A stretch of DNA of 64,000 nucleotides, taken from positions 992,001-1,056,000 of the forward strand of contig NZ_BJOV01000003.1 of assembly GCF_009932475.1 (NCBI RefSeq), in the 5' to 3' direction. This document shows, one piece after another, positions 32,570 through 41,181 of this stretch. The notes beneath the pieces were generated by a model, which made no database searches, had not been told where the DNA came from, and saw nothing but the letters and a program-made list of their open reading frames with translations. A program made the position numbers and the translations under genes. The stretch is from Gordonia spumicola (GTDB lineage Bacteria > Actinomycetota > Actinomycetes > Mycobacteriales > Mycobacteriaceae). Each line of letters starts with the position of its first letter. Within the stretch, counting starts at the first letter, position 1.

Positions 32570-34210
32570 TCAGCGAGGAACGGAGACGGGCGGCGTGAAC
32601 GGAGTCGGCATCGGCCCGAACTCGGCGAGATCCACTTCGACGAGAACCGGGCCCCGTAGTGCGACGGCCTCGGGAAGCACCGACTCCGCGTCGTCCGCGG
32701 ACCCGATTCGCCGATAGTCGAGGCCGAGGGCGCCGGACAGCGCGGAGAAGTCGGGAGTGGCGAGGTCGACGGCGTACGTCGGACCGGTCGCGGCCTGCAT
32801 GTTCCGCAGCACGCCGTACCCGCCGTCGTTGAAGACCAGCATCACCAGCCACGGCTTCTCCTGTGCGACGGTCAGCAGTTCGCCGAGATGCACGGCGAGT
32901 CCGCCGTCGCCAGCGATGGCCAGCGTCGGGCGGGTCTCGTCGGCGAGCGCCGACCCGATCGCCATGCCGAGCCCTTGGCCGATGCCGCCGCCACGCGGAA
33001 AGACGTTGGCGCGGGGATCGCTCATCGACAACAGGCGATTGCCCCAGGAGCTCGACGCGATGGTGACGTCGCGGGCGACCACCGAGTCGGCGGGGAACGC
33101 CGCCCGGACGGCGTCGCACAACCGCGCGTGATCGCCGAGCCCCGCACGTTGACGGGTGCGGGCGTCGACACGGGCGCGCTTGCCACGCTCGGTCCACTCC
33201 GCGTCGACCTGTCCGTCGACGTCCGTCGAGGCCAGGACCGCGTCGAGGACGGACCGGACGTCGCCGACGATGCCGGCCGTCACCGGGAACACCCGGCCCG
33301 GGGCCGCCGCGTCGAGGTCCACCTGGACGTGGTGCGCCGGCACCGGAATCGAGTAGTCGCCGGTCTCGTTGCTGCGGAAATGGGTGCCCAACGACACCAG
33401 CAGATCGGCCTCGGCGAGCAGTTCGCGTCCGGCAGGCGTCGCACCGTAGTTGCCGACGCACAGCTCGTGCTCTTCGTCGACCGCGCCGCGTCCGGAGTTG
33501 CTCGTCAGCAGCGGGACGCCCCACCGCTCGACGAGTTCGGTGAGCTGGGCACCCGCGTCGCGGACGCCGCCGCCCGCCCAGATCACCGGGCGCTCGGCGG
33601 CGTCGATCGCCGCGAGGAGCGGCGCGATCTGCTCCGCAGAGATCCCGGCCGGGGGCTCCGCGGAGATCGGCGGCCCCGGGATCACATCGTGCTCGGCGTA
33701 CTGCAGGTCGATCGGCCATTCGACGGACACCGGTCCGCCGGGTGCGGCCAGTGCGCGTCGGACGCCGTCGCGCAGGATCTTTCCCGCGTCGCCGGGATCG
33801 GTGACGGTCACGGCGTAGGACGACACCGCCGTCAGCATGCCGAGCTGGTCCTTGGTCTCGTGGATGAATCCCCGGCCGGAGCCGAGGTAGTCGGACTGCA
33901 CTTGACCGGTGACATGCAGCACCGACGTGCCCGCGCTCAACGACTCGATCAGGGAGCCCGCCGCGTTGCCCGCACCGGTTCCCGTGCTGGTCAGGGCGCA
34001 ACCGAGCCCTCCCGTCGCGCGGGCATACCCGTCCGCGGCATTGACCGCTCCGGCCTCGTGGCGCACGGGCACGAACCGCAGCTGCGCGGCGACGGCCTCG
34101 ACGAGCGGCAGGTTGTGCACGCTGACGATGCCGAAGACGGTGTCGACGCCTGCCTCGCGCAGCACCTGCACGAGCAGGTCTCCGCCGTTCTTGCTGTTCT
34201 TGTCGGTCAT
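32570..34210 (-). CDS. Thiamine-diphosphate-dependent enzyme (benzoylformate decarboxylase/acetolactate synthase-like)
   Basis: 546 residues with the three-domain ThDP fold. The catalytic Glu52 is in VPVRHEAGAVNAADGYARA. The central domain includes PVIWAGGGV. The ThDP motif is GDGG near 430, followed after about 25 residues by VFNDGGYG. Large-subunit acetolactate synthases, benzoylformate decarboxylases and benzaldehyde lyases share these features; sequence alone does not separate them. In this catabolic setting decarboxylation of an aromatic 2-oxo acid or a carboligation is likelier than valine synthesis, and no small regulatory subunit is adjacent. It is the last gene of the run starting at 38100. 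Confidence 0.85.
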   Translation of the reverse strand: MTDKNSKNGGDLLVQVLREAGVDTVFGIVSVHNLPLVEAVAAQLRFVPVRHEAGAVNAADGYARATGGLGCALTSTGTGAGNAAGSLIESLSAGTSVLHVTGQVQSDYLGSGRGFIHETKDQLGMLTAVSSYAVTVTDPGDAGKILRDGVRRALAAPGGPVSVEWPIDLQYAEHDVIPGPPISAEPPAGISAEQIAPLLAAIDAAERPVIWAGGGVRDAGAQLTELVERWGVPLLTSNSGRGAVDEEHELCVGNYGATPAGRELLAEADLLVSLGTHFRSNETGDYSIPVPAHHVQVDLDAAAPGRVFPVTAGIVGDVRSVLDAVLASTDVDGQVDAEWTERGKRARVDARTRQRAGLGDHARLCDAVRAAFPADSVVARDVTIASSSWGNRLLSMSDPRANVFPRGGGIGQGLGMAIGSALADETRPTLAIAGDGGLAVHLGELLTVAQEKPWLVMLVFNDGGYGVLRNMQAATGPTYAVDLATPDFSALSGALGLDYRRIGSADDAESVLPEAVALRGPVLVEVDLAEFGPMPTPFTPPVSVPR

Positions 34211-34268
34211 GGGGTTCTCCCGGGAGAGTCGACGATCGCGAGACGATCGAGAGGGCTGGAGGGATGGG

Positions 34269-35054
34269 TCAGACGTACCGTGCGACGCCGCCGCACACGT
34301 CGAGGCAGGAGCCGGTCACATAGGACGATCGCGGCGAGAGCAGGGTCAGGATCATCGCGGCGACCTCGTCGGCGTGCCCGAAGCGACCGAGGGCGACGCC
34401 CCGATCATCGGCGATCCGGGCCTCCCACTCGGCGAACGACTGCGGGTCGCCGGACTGGTCGTAGCGTCTGCGCCACTGCCCGGTGTCGATCAAGCCGAGC
34501 GCGACGGAGTTCACCCGCACCGTGGGCGCGAGTTCCTGGGACAGCGACTTGCTGAGATTGAGCAGGCCCGCACGCGCCGCACTCGTCGCGACCAGCCTCG
34601 ACTCGGGCTGGCGGGCGAGGACGGCGTTGACGTTGACGATGGCGGCAGCGTCCGAGCACCGCAGGTGCGGCAGGGCCGCGTCGACGGTGTTGAGCACGCT
34701 GGAGAACTTGAGGTCGAGTTCGTCGCGCCAGTCGTCGAGTGTGGTCTCGGCGCGCGGCGCCATTCTGGATCCGCCCGCATTGTTGACCACACCGTCCAGC
34801 CGCCCGAACCTCTCGACGCCCGCGGTCACGACGGCGTCGACGTCGGCACGACTGCGGACGTCCGCCGCGACCGTCACGACCCGGTCCTGCGCGTCCGGCG
34901 ACGCCTCGGCGAGTGCGGTCGCGAGCTTGTCGCCGTCGCGGGCACAGGTGATCACGTTCGCCCCTTCGTCGAGGAGGAGACGGGCGGTCGCCAGGCCGAC
35001 TCCTGAGCTGCCCCCGGTGACCATGTACGCGCGGTCGCGCAGCAGGAGATCCAT
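34269..35054 (-). CDS. SDR-family protein lacking the usual catalytic residues
   Basis: 261 residues. The NAD(P) motif TGGSSGVG (13-20) and NNAG (91-94) are intact. Where classical SDRs have Ser and Tyr-x3-Lys, this one has VNVNAV, with Asn143 and Ala144, and VATSAARAG, with Thr157 and Arg161. All members of the triad are thus replaced. The rest, up to GSCLDVCGGVARYV, is normal SDR length. It may bind cofactor without classical oxidoreduction or use other residues. It lies 13 bases after the next SDR gene in the same operon. Confidence 0.85.
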   Translation of the reverse strand: MDLLLRDRAYMVTGGSSGVGLATARLLLDEGANVITCARDGDKLATALAEASPDAQDRVVTVAADVRSRADVDAVVTAGVERFGRLDGVVNNAGGSRMAPRAETTLDDWRDELDLKFSSVLNTVDAALPHLRCSDAAAIVNVNAVLARQPESRLVATSAARAGLLNLSKSLSQELAPTVRVNSVALGLIDTGQWRRRYDQSGDPQSFAEWEARIADDRGVALGRFGHADEVAAMILTLLSPRSSYVTGSCLDVCGGVARYV

Positions 35055-35067
35055 GTCTGAAGTCCTT

Positions 35068-35820
35068 CTAGTGGAAGACGAACCCGCCGTCGACGACGAG
35101 TTCCTGTCCGGTGATGTACGACGCCTCGTCGCCGAGCAGGAATGTGACTGCTCCGACGAGGTCGGCGGGGCGCTGCGGCCGGGTCAGTGCCCGGTTGCGC
35201 CGATACAGGTCGTGTCGGTGCTCGGGGACGTGTGCCGCCGACTCCGACTCGGTCAGCCCCGGCGACACCGTGTTGACGGTGATGCCGTGGGGTCCGAGGT
35301 CGCGGGCCATCGCGCGGGTCAGTGCCGCCACGCCGCCCTTGGACGAGATGTAGTGGCACAGGTTCTGCGAGCCGTAGAGCGCCGCGTCCGACCCGATGTT
35401 GACGATCCGTCCACCACCCGCGGCGATGAGGTGCGGCGCCACCGCCCGGCTGACCAGGAACGTGCCCCGCAGGTTCACGTCGAGCACGCGGTCCCACTCC
35501 TCGACGGCGAGCTCGTGGACGGCCTTGCCGCCGACACCGTCGGCGAGGGCCGCGTTGTTGACGAGCCCGTGAATCGGTCCGTCGGCGGTGACCGCCTCGA
35601 CCATCGCGTCGACCGAGTCGACCGAGCGGACGTCGAGCGGGCGGAACCTCGCCCGCACGCCCGCGTCGGCCAACGTCTCGACCGCGGCGGCGCCCCAGTC
35701 CTCCCGGATGTCGGCGACCCACACCTGCGCACCGGCGAGACCCGCGTGCTCGGCGATCGCCAGTCCGAGGCCGCGCCCGGAACCGGTGACGAGCACGGTC
35801 TTCCCGCGCAGGTCCGTCAC
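35068..35820 (-). CDS. Classical short-chain dehydrogenase/reductase
   Basis: 250 residues. TGSGRGLG (12-19) binds the cofactor, WVADIRED suggests NAD preference by the acidic residue after strand two, NNAA follows, and the active site has IVNIGSD with HYISSKGG (Tyr-x3-Lys). It probably oxidises a dihydrodiol or a hydroxyacyl intermediate of the aromatic pathway. It sits between the cupin gene (5 bases away) and the degenerate SDR in one operon. Confidence 0.88.
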   Translation of the reverse strand: MTDLRGKTVLVTGSGRGLGLAIAEHAGLAGAQVWVADIREDWGAAAVETLADAGVRARFRPLDVRSVDSVDAMVEAVTADGPIHGLVNNAALADGVGGKAVHELAVEEWDRVLDVNLRGTFLVSRAVAPHLIAAGGGRIVNIGSDAALYGSQNLCHYISSKGGVAALTRAMARDLGPHGITVNTVSPGLTESESAAHVPEHRHDLYRRNRALTRPQRPADLVGAVTFLLGDEASYITGQELVVDGGFVFH

Positions 35821-35825
35821 CGCGA

Positions 35826-36326
35826 TCAGTCCCGGGTGACGCCGTGCATGACCGACGTCTCGGGGTAGGTCGGGACCTGCGGCTTCTGGGCGCCGATGAT
35901 CACGCAGAACAGCGCGGGTTCGTCGGTGACGTTCTTCAGGCTGCGCGGCACGCCCGCGGGCACGACGATCATGTCGCGGTATCCGAGGGTGCGCTTCTCC
36001 TCCTTGCCGTCGCGGTGCACGCCGACCTCGATCTGTCCCTCGATGACGAAGAACGCCTCTTCCGCGTCGTGGTGAGTGTGCTCGGGGCCTTCGGCGCCCG
36101 CCGGGAGCAGCATGTTCGAGAACGTGAACCCGCGCGACGGGATGATCCGCTTGTCGTCGCCGTGGTCGCCGGTCGCACCCGATCCGACGTACCGGATCTG
36201 GGCGCGCTTGAACTGGTCGCCCGCCTTGGCCTGGAAGCCGAGCGCGTCCCAGTCCTCCTTGCGGCTCTCGCAGGTGAGGATGAGCGAGTCGGTGAATTCG
36301 GCGAGGTCGGAAGTCTGGTAGTCCAT
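35826..36326 (-). CDS. Cupin-domain protein
   Basis: 166 residues, one cupin barrel. Motif 1 is GPEHTHHDAEEAFFVIEGQI with metal ligands His, His and Glu. Motif 2 is YRDMIVVPAGVPRSLKN, where the usual His is Arg. It could be a dioxygenase, isomerase or binding protein. I considered 3-hydroxyanthranilate dioxygenase because of its size and the RidA neighbour, but the N-terminus does not fit. AGAAGGAGAAAGC precedes the ATG. It shares the operon with the hydrolase, extradiol dioxygenase, SDR and ThDP genes. Confidence 0.82.
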   Translation of the reverse strand: MDYQTSDLAEFTDSLILTCESRKEDWDALGFQAKAGDQFKRAQIRYVGSGATGDHGDDKRIIPSRGFTFSNMLLPAGAEGPEHTHHDAEEAFFVIEGQIEVGVHRDGKEEKRTLGYRDMIVVPAGVPRSLKNVTDEPALFCVIIGAQKPQVPTYPETSVMHGVTRD

Positions 36327-36367
36327 TGCTTTCTCCTTCTAGTGATGGGTTGTGGAACTGATGGGCG

Positions 36368-37150
36368 TCACTGGGCGCGGAGGCGCTCGGTGATCTGGAT
36401 GAACGATTCGGCCCAGGCGTTGAACGCCTCGGGTCGGTCGCGGTTGGCGAGATGACCCGCCCCGCGGAGGGTCACGTACACGGCACCGGGGACGCCGCCC
36501 GCGAGCACCTGGGACGCGGCGTGGCCGGTCACCTCGTCGCAGTCGCCCGCGACGACGAGCGTCGGCACGTTCACCTCCGGCAGCCGGTCGGTGTGATCGG
36601 TGGCCGCCATCGCCTCGGCGGCACTGCGGTATCCGGCCGGCCGGATGGCTGCCGCCATCTCCTCGGCGACCGCGGCGACGGTGGCGTCGTCGGTGTCGGG
36701 CGCGAGCAGCCGACGCGCGCGATCCGCCGTGAACGCGGCCAGATCCGTTTCGACGTCGGCGGCCCGCGCCAGCATCGAGCGGGCCGACTCCGGCGTCGCC
36801 CCGGAGCCGACTGTCGAACTGCCGAGGATCAGGCTTCGCACCAGGTCGGGGCGCCGGAGGGCGAGACGAGTGGCGATCACTCCGCCCCACGACATGCCGA
36901 GGACGTGAGCGCCCTGCTCACCGCAGCGCTCCTCGATGAGCGATGCCACGCGGTCCGCGTAGTCGTCCATGGTGAGCGGGGCCTCGACGTCGGCCGATCG
37001 GCCGTAGCCGGGTGCGTCCCACGCGAGGAGTCGATGGTTCTCGGCGAGCTCGGCGACCTGGGGGTCGAACGATCGCGAACTTCCCCCGATGCCGTGCAGG
37101 AGAACGACGGCGGGGCCGGAGCCCTCGTCGAGAACGTGCAGGTCGGTCAT
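36368..37150 (-). CDS. Alpha/beta hydrolase (ring-fission product hydrolase or enol-lactonase type)
   Basis: 260 residues from the ATG at 37150, with GGAGG four bases upstream. LLHGIGGSSRSF is the oxyanion region, GMSWGG holds the nucleophile Ser, VAGDCDEVT the acid and GAGHLAN the His. The overall look is of 3-oxoadipate enol-lactonase or meta-cleavage-product hydrolases. Being 11 bases downstream of the extradiol dioxygenase, it most likely hydrolyses the ring-fission product of that enzyme. Confidence 0.88.
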   Translation of the reverse strand: MTDLHVLDEGSGPAVVLLHGIGGSSRSFDPQVAELAENHRLLAWDAPGYGRSADVEAPLTMDDYADRVASLIEERCGEQGAHVLGMSWGGVIATRLALRRPDLVRSLILGSSTVGSGATPESARSMLARAADVETDLAAFTADRARRLLAPDTDDATVAAVAEEMAAAIRPAGYRSAAEAMAATDHTDRLPEVNVPTLVVAGDCDEVTGHAASQVLAGGVPGAVYVTLRGAGHLANRDRPEAFNAWAESFIQITERLRAQ

Positions 37151-37161
37151 GGTTCCTCCGG

Positions 37162-38100
37162 TCATCGGTCGGCGCTCACGCGCAGGTCGGCCCGGTGCGC
37201 GAACGGGCCGTCGTCGGGCACGCCCGCCATGTGGGAACGCACCTCGGCGGACGGCGGGCCAGCGGTCCCCCACGTGTCGGACAGTTCCGGAACGCGTCGC
37301 CACACACGGCAGAGCCAGCGGTCCTCCTCCACCTGAGCGATTCCGGACGTGTACTCGCAGACCAGACCCGCCGGGTCGGCGAAGTAGGAGAACGTGTTGT
37401 CGCCCGGTCCGTGCCGTCCGGGTCCCCACATCGGAACGACACCGTGGTGCCGCAGCCGACCGATGCCCCGCATGAAGTGGTCGACCGACGGCATCTCGTA
37501 GGCGACGTGATTGATCGCCGTCCACTCCGCCTGGTTGAACGCGATGCTGTGGTGGTCGGAGTTGCAGCGCAGGAACGCCATCTGATGCTCGGACCAGTCG
37601 GACACCCGCATCCCGAGGACGTCGGTGTAGAACGCGACGGCCGCGTCGATGTCGACGGTGTTCAGAACGACGTGGGTGACGCCGACCGGTACCGCGTCGG
37701 ACCGGTGCATCGTGGTGACCGCGTAGGCGTCGGCGAGGAGTTGGATCACCCGGCCCTCCGGGTCGACGAAGCTGACGCCGTATCCGGCTGCGATCTCGCC
37801 CGTGGGTCCGGGACCCGCGACGATCGGGACTCCGCGGGCCCCGAGCCGGCGGGCGGCCTCATCGACCTCGGCGGGCGTCCGGACGGCGAACGTGATCCGG
37901 CCGAGGCCGTTCTGCTCGGCCGACGTCAGCTGGAGCACGTGATGCTCGTCGCCGGTGCCGCGGAGCCACGCGCCCTCGCTGCCGCGTTCCACGACGGACA
38001 GGCCCCAGACGTTCTCGTAGAAGTCCGCCGACTCCGATGCCGCGGATGTCCGCAGCTCGACGGATCGAAGCCTGGACAGGGTCGCTACCGGCTGATTCAT
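37162..38100 (-). CDS. Type I extradiol ring-cleavage dioxygenase (VOC fold)
   Basis: 312 residues with two VOC repeats. The Fe(II) ligands in the C-terminal half are His143 (GVTHVVLN), His198 (INHVAYEM) and Glu249 (LVCEYTSG), the order seen in catechol 2,3-dioxygenases. It would cleave a catechol next to its hydroxyls. GAGGAGG five bases before the ATG at 38100 fixes the start; this Shine-Dalgarno sequence abuts the class A site at 38110, so repressor binding could also mask initiation. It heads the run VOC-hydrolase-cupin-SDR-SDR-ThDP. Confidence 0.9.
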   Translation of the reverse strand: MNQPVATLSRLRSVELRTSAASESADFYENVWGLSVVERGSEGAWLRGTGDEHHVLQLTSAEQNGLGRITFAVRTPAEVDEAARRLGARGVPIVAGPGPTGEIAAGYGVSFVDPEGRVIQLLADAYAVTTMHRSDAVPVGVTHVVLNTVDIDAAVAFYTDVLGMRVSDWSEHQMAFLRCNSDHHSIAFNQAEWTAINHVAYEMPSVDHFMRGIGRLRHHGVVPMWGPGRHGPGDNTFSYFADPAGLVCEYTSGIAQVEEDRWLCRVWRRVPELSDTWGTAGPPSAEVRSHMAGVPDDGPFAHRADLRVSADR

Positions 38101-38109
38101 CGTGACCTC

Positions 38110-38150
38110 CTCAAGTATCTTTACGATTAGTAGTTCAGCGCTCAAGTATT
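38110..38150. promoter_or_regulatory. Two class A operator repeats before the extradiol operon
   Basis: CTCAAGTATC (38110-38119) and CTCAAGTATT (38141-38150) are direct repeats 31 bp apart, about three helical turns, so both face the same side of the DNA. They match the ridA and MFS promoter motifs. Confidence 0.65.
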
Positions 38151-38196
38151 ACGGTGTGAAGTGTTTCACGAATATTTTCGACAGTGACGGGCGGCG

Positions 38197-39693
38197 CTAT
38201 GCGTCGCCGAGGCCCGCCCACGGGTTCGGTTCCGGATCGAGCCCCAGGTAGACGCTCTTCACCCGGGAGTACGCCGCGATGCCCTCCCGACCCTTCTCGG
38301 TGCCGAGTCCGCTCTCCTTGATGCCGCCGAACGGCGTGGAGATGGAGAACGCCTTGTACGTGTTGATCCAGACGTTGCCTGCCTCCAGTCGGTCGGCCAG
38401 CCGCAGTGCCCGTCGGTAGTCTCTCGTCCAGATGCCCGCGGCGAGGCCGTACACGCTGTCGTTCGCCTTCCGGACCAGGTCGTCCTCGTCGGAGAATCCG
38501 AACGCGACCAGCACCGGACCGAAGATCTCCTCGCGCGACACCTTCGCGTCGGCATCGAGCCCGTCGACGACGGTCGGCAGGTAGTACGCACCGTCCGCGA
38601 GCGCGGGATCATCGGGGGCGCGACCGCCGCATCTGATCCGGCCGCCGTCGACACGTGCGGAGTCGACGTACGCCGCGACGCTGTCGCGATGCCTGCGATG
38701 GACCAGCGGCCCCACTCGTGTCGCCGGGTCGAAACCGTCGCCCACCGGCAGCGCCTCCGTGCACGCGACGAGCTTGTCCATGAACGTCTCGTAGAGGGAG
38801 TCGTGCACGAACAGCCGGGAGCCCGCGACACAGCTCTGACCGGACGACGAGAAGATCCCGTACATCACACCCGCGACCGCCTGGTCGACGTCCGCGTCGT
38901 CGAGGACCACGGTCGGCGACTTCCCGCCGAGCTCCAACGAGACCGGCATGAGCTTCTCGGCCGCCTGATGGGCCAGTCCCCTGCCGGTGGACGTCCCGCC
39001 GGTGAAGCTCACTTTGCCGACTCCGGGATGCCTGACGATCGCGTCTCCGACGACGGACCCCCGCCCCGGCAGCACGGACACCAGACCGGCGGGGATCCCC
39101 GCCTCCTCGATCAGTCGAGCGAGGGCCAGCGACACCAGCGGCGTCCACTCGGCCGGTTTGAGCACCACGGCGTTGCCCGCAGCGAGGGCGGGCGCGAGCT
39201 TCTGCGCGTCCGACGCGATCGGCGAGTTCCAGGGCGCGATCGCTCCGACGACGCCGACGGGCTCGTGTTGCACCCACGTCCGGTAGTCGCCGCGCGGCGC
39301 CGTCATCGACTCGTCGTACGTCTCGAGGACGGACGCGAAGTACCGGAACGTCCCCGCCGCACTCGCGGCCAGTGCACGCGTCTCCGCGATCGACTTGCCG
39401 GTGTTGAACGTCTGAAGCGTGGCGAGCCGGTCCGCATCGCGTTCGACGAGGTCGCCGAGGCGCCGCAGGAATGCCGCGCGGCGGTGCGGAGCCATCCGTC
39501 GCCAGTCGGGATCGGCCGCTGCCGCGGCACCCGCGGCGACCGCGGCGTCGACATCGTCGGCGGTGGACTGCGAGATGGTCTGCAACACACGCCCCGTCGC
39601 CGGGTCGACGATCTCCGACGCGGGTCCGGACACCTGGACCCACTTGCCTCCGACGAACGCCTCGTCGGGGATCGGGGTGAAGTCGGGCCTCAT
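38197..39693 (-). CDS. Aldehyde dehydrogenase (betaine/muconic-semialdehyde type)
   Basis: 498 residues. Conserved parts in order: APWNSPIASDAQKLAPALAA with catalytic Asn, KPAEWTPL, FTGGTSTGR for NAD, ELGGKSP with the general-base Glu, GQSCVAGSR with the catalytic Cys, and EEIFGPVL. It oxidises an aldehyde to an acid with NAD(P). In this context a semialdehyde from ring cleavage or an aromatic aldehyde is likely. The ATG at 39693 overlaps the MFS stop (ATGA), so transporter and enzyme are cotranscribed and coupled. Confidence 0.93.
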   Translation of the reverse strand: MRPDFTPIPDEAFVGGKWVQVSGPASEIVDPATGRVLQTISQSTADDVDAAVAAGAAAAADPDWRRMAPHRRAAFLRRLGDLVERDADRLATLQTFNTGKSIAETRALAASAAGTFRYFASVLETYDESMTAPRGDYRTWVQHEPVGVVGAIAPWNSPIASDAQKLAPALAAGNAVVLKPAEWTPLVSLALARLIEEAGIPAGLVSVLPGRGSVVGDAIVRHPGVGKVSFTGGTSTGRGLAHQAAEKLMPVSLELGGKSPTVVLDDADVDQAVAGVMYGIFSSSGQSCVAGSRLFVHDSLYETFMDKLVACTEALPVGDGFDPATRVGPLVHRRHRDSVAAYVDSARVDGGRIRCGGRAPDDPALADGAYYLPTVVDGLDADAKVSREEIFGPVLVAFGFSDEDDLVRKANDSVYGLAAGIWTRDYRRALRLADRLEAGNVWINTYKAFSISTPFGGIKESGLGTEKGREGIAAYSRVKSVYLGLDPEPNPWAGLGDA

Positions 39694-41063
39694 TTGGAGA
39701 TCTCCTCGAGGGTGAGTTCCTTGGTCTCGACGGCGAACAGGGCGACGACGATCGCACCGATCCCCGCGACGACCGCGAACGCGCCGAACACCCAGCTCAG
39801 CGACCCGCCGTGGTCGAGGATCCAGCCGACGAGCAGCGGTCCGACGACGATGCCGAGCCGACCTGCGGCTCCGCCGAACGCCGCACCCATGGCACGCATG
39901 CGGGTCGGGTAGAGCTCGGCGGTGTAGACGTACAGCGCCATGTTGACGGCGAACACGAGCAGCGCCGCGGAGGCGGACCAGGCCAGGACGGCCGTCTCGG
40001 TGTTGGTTCCGAAGCCGGCGAGCAGTCCCAGCGTCAAAGCGCACAGGGCCATCGCGGTGGCGATGCACAGGCGTCGGCCGAGTCCGTCGATCAGGAAGGC
40101 GATCAGGAGGCAGCCGATCAGACCGGCGACGGTGGTGAAGACGCTGTAGTGGAGCGCGGTCTCGGTGCTGACCCCGAAGTGCTTGCGGTACAGGGTCGGC
40201 AGCCAGGAGGCGATACCGTAGTTGACGAAGTACGCGCAGAGCCAGATCGAGGCGAGCATCAGCGTGCGGCGCAGGTAGATGCCTTCGAAGAGCTCGCGGA
40301 AGCGAGCCTTGCGGACCACCGCCGGGTCGTCGACCGTCGGTCGAGGCTCCGTCAGTTCGATCCCGCGCGAGCGCACATCGGCTTCGATGATGGATACGGA
40401 CGCTTCGGCCTCATCGAACCGGCCACGCGCGGCGAGCCACCGCGGCGACTCGGGAAGTCGGTGGAGGAGCGGGACGAGCAGAACGGGCAGCGCGCCGAGT
40501 GCAAAGAGGATCTGGTAGCCGTAGTTCGGCACGATCCACGCCGAGACCACCGCCGACACCACGAGGCCGACCGGGAAGATCGTCTCGTACAGCAGGACGA
40601 ATCGCCCGCGACCGTGCGCCTTGGCGATCTCGCCGATGTAGGCCGCGGCTACCGGCACCTCGGCCCCGAGGCCGAGACCTTGGATGAATCGCAGGATCAT
40701 GAAGACGACGAGCGAATGGGTGAACGCCATGCCGAGGCTGGCGACCGCGTAGACGACGAGCGAGATCTCGATGACGCGCAGTCGGCCGACCCGGTCGGCC
40801 AGCCAGCCGCCGCCGAGCGCACCGAACAACATGCCGAGTCCGCCGACCGCGATGACCCAGGCGATCATCGTCGACGTGAGGTTCCAGGCCGTCGGGAGAT
40901 CGGGCAGCGAGTAGGCGATCATGAGCTGGTCGAAGCCGTCGAAGAAGGTGACGGCTCCGACGATGACACGCGCTTTGACGTGCCATCGACTCATCGGCAG
41001 ACGCTCCATGCGCGCGTTGATCGCATCTGCCGCGCGGCCGGCGTCGAGGGTGGAAGTCTCCAT
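39690..41063 (-). CDS. MFS aromatic-acid importer (AAHS-like)
   Basis: 457 residues, 12 predicted helices. FFDGFDQLMIAYSLPDL near the start is the DGxD motif of aromatic acid:proton symporters. GGWLADRVGRLRV is the loop 2-3 MFS signature. RLPESPRWL follows helix 6. It would import the aromatic acid used by the island across the cytoplasmic membrane. TAGGAG stands seven bases before the ATG at 41063. The promoter has a class A palindrome at 41137. Confidence 0.92.
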   Translation of the reverse strand: METSTLDAGRAADAINARMERLPMSRWHVKARVIVGAVTFFDGFDQLMIAYSLPDLPTAWNLTSTMIAWVIAVGGLGMLFGALGGGWLADRVGRLRVIEISLVVYAVASLGMAFTHSLVVFMILRFIQGLGLGAEVPVAAAYIGEIAKAHGRGRFVLLYETIFPVGLVVSAVVSAWIVPNYGYQILFALGALPVLLVPLLHRLPESPRWLAARGRFDEAEASVSIIEADVRSRGIELTEPRPTVDDPAVVRKARFRELFEGIYLRRTLMLASIWLCAYFVNYGIASWLPTLYRKHFGVSTETALHYSVFTTVAGLIGCLLIAFLIDGLGRRLCIATAMALCALTLGLLAGFGTNTETAVLAWSASAALLVFAVNMALYVYTAELYPTRMRAMGAAFGGAAGRLGIVVGPLLVGWILDHGGSLSWVFGAFAVVAGIGAIVVALFAVETKELTLEEISK

Positions 41064-41121
41064 GTGAGTGCTCCTAGGCTGTTGGGACTCTGAGGGAGGA
41101 AGGAAGGCTAGTGCCTTAGGT

Positions 41122-41149
41122 CTCAATTATTTATAGCTCAAGTGTTGAG
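41122..41149. promoter_or_regulatory. Class A operator before the MFS-ALDH operon
   Basis: CTCAAGTGTTGAG (41137-41149) is a perfect CTCAA-GTG-TTGAG palindrome. CTCAATTATT (41122-41131) lies one and a half turns away. They form the strongest version of the motif seen before ridA and the extradiol operon. Confidence 0.68.
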
Positions 41150-41181
41150 TGGATCACAAGGATTCGCAGAAAGAGCTCCGC

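Noticed and set aside
32570..34210. Biosynthetic acetolactate synthase ilvB
   Set aside because: No ilvN or ilvC is adjacent, and the gene sits inside a catabolic operon. A decarboxylase or lyase role is preferred.
35826..36326. 3-hydroxyanthranilate 3,4-dioxygenase (kynurenine-type route with RidA and ALDH)
   Set aside because: Size and neighbours are suggestive, but the N-terminus and motif 2 do not fit that enzyme and no matching decarboxylase is in this island.
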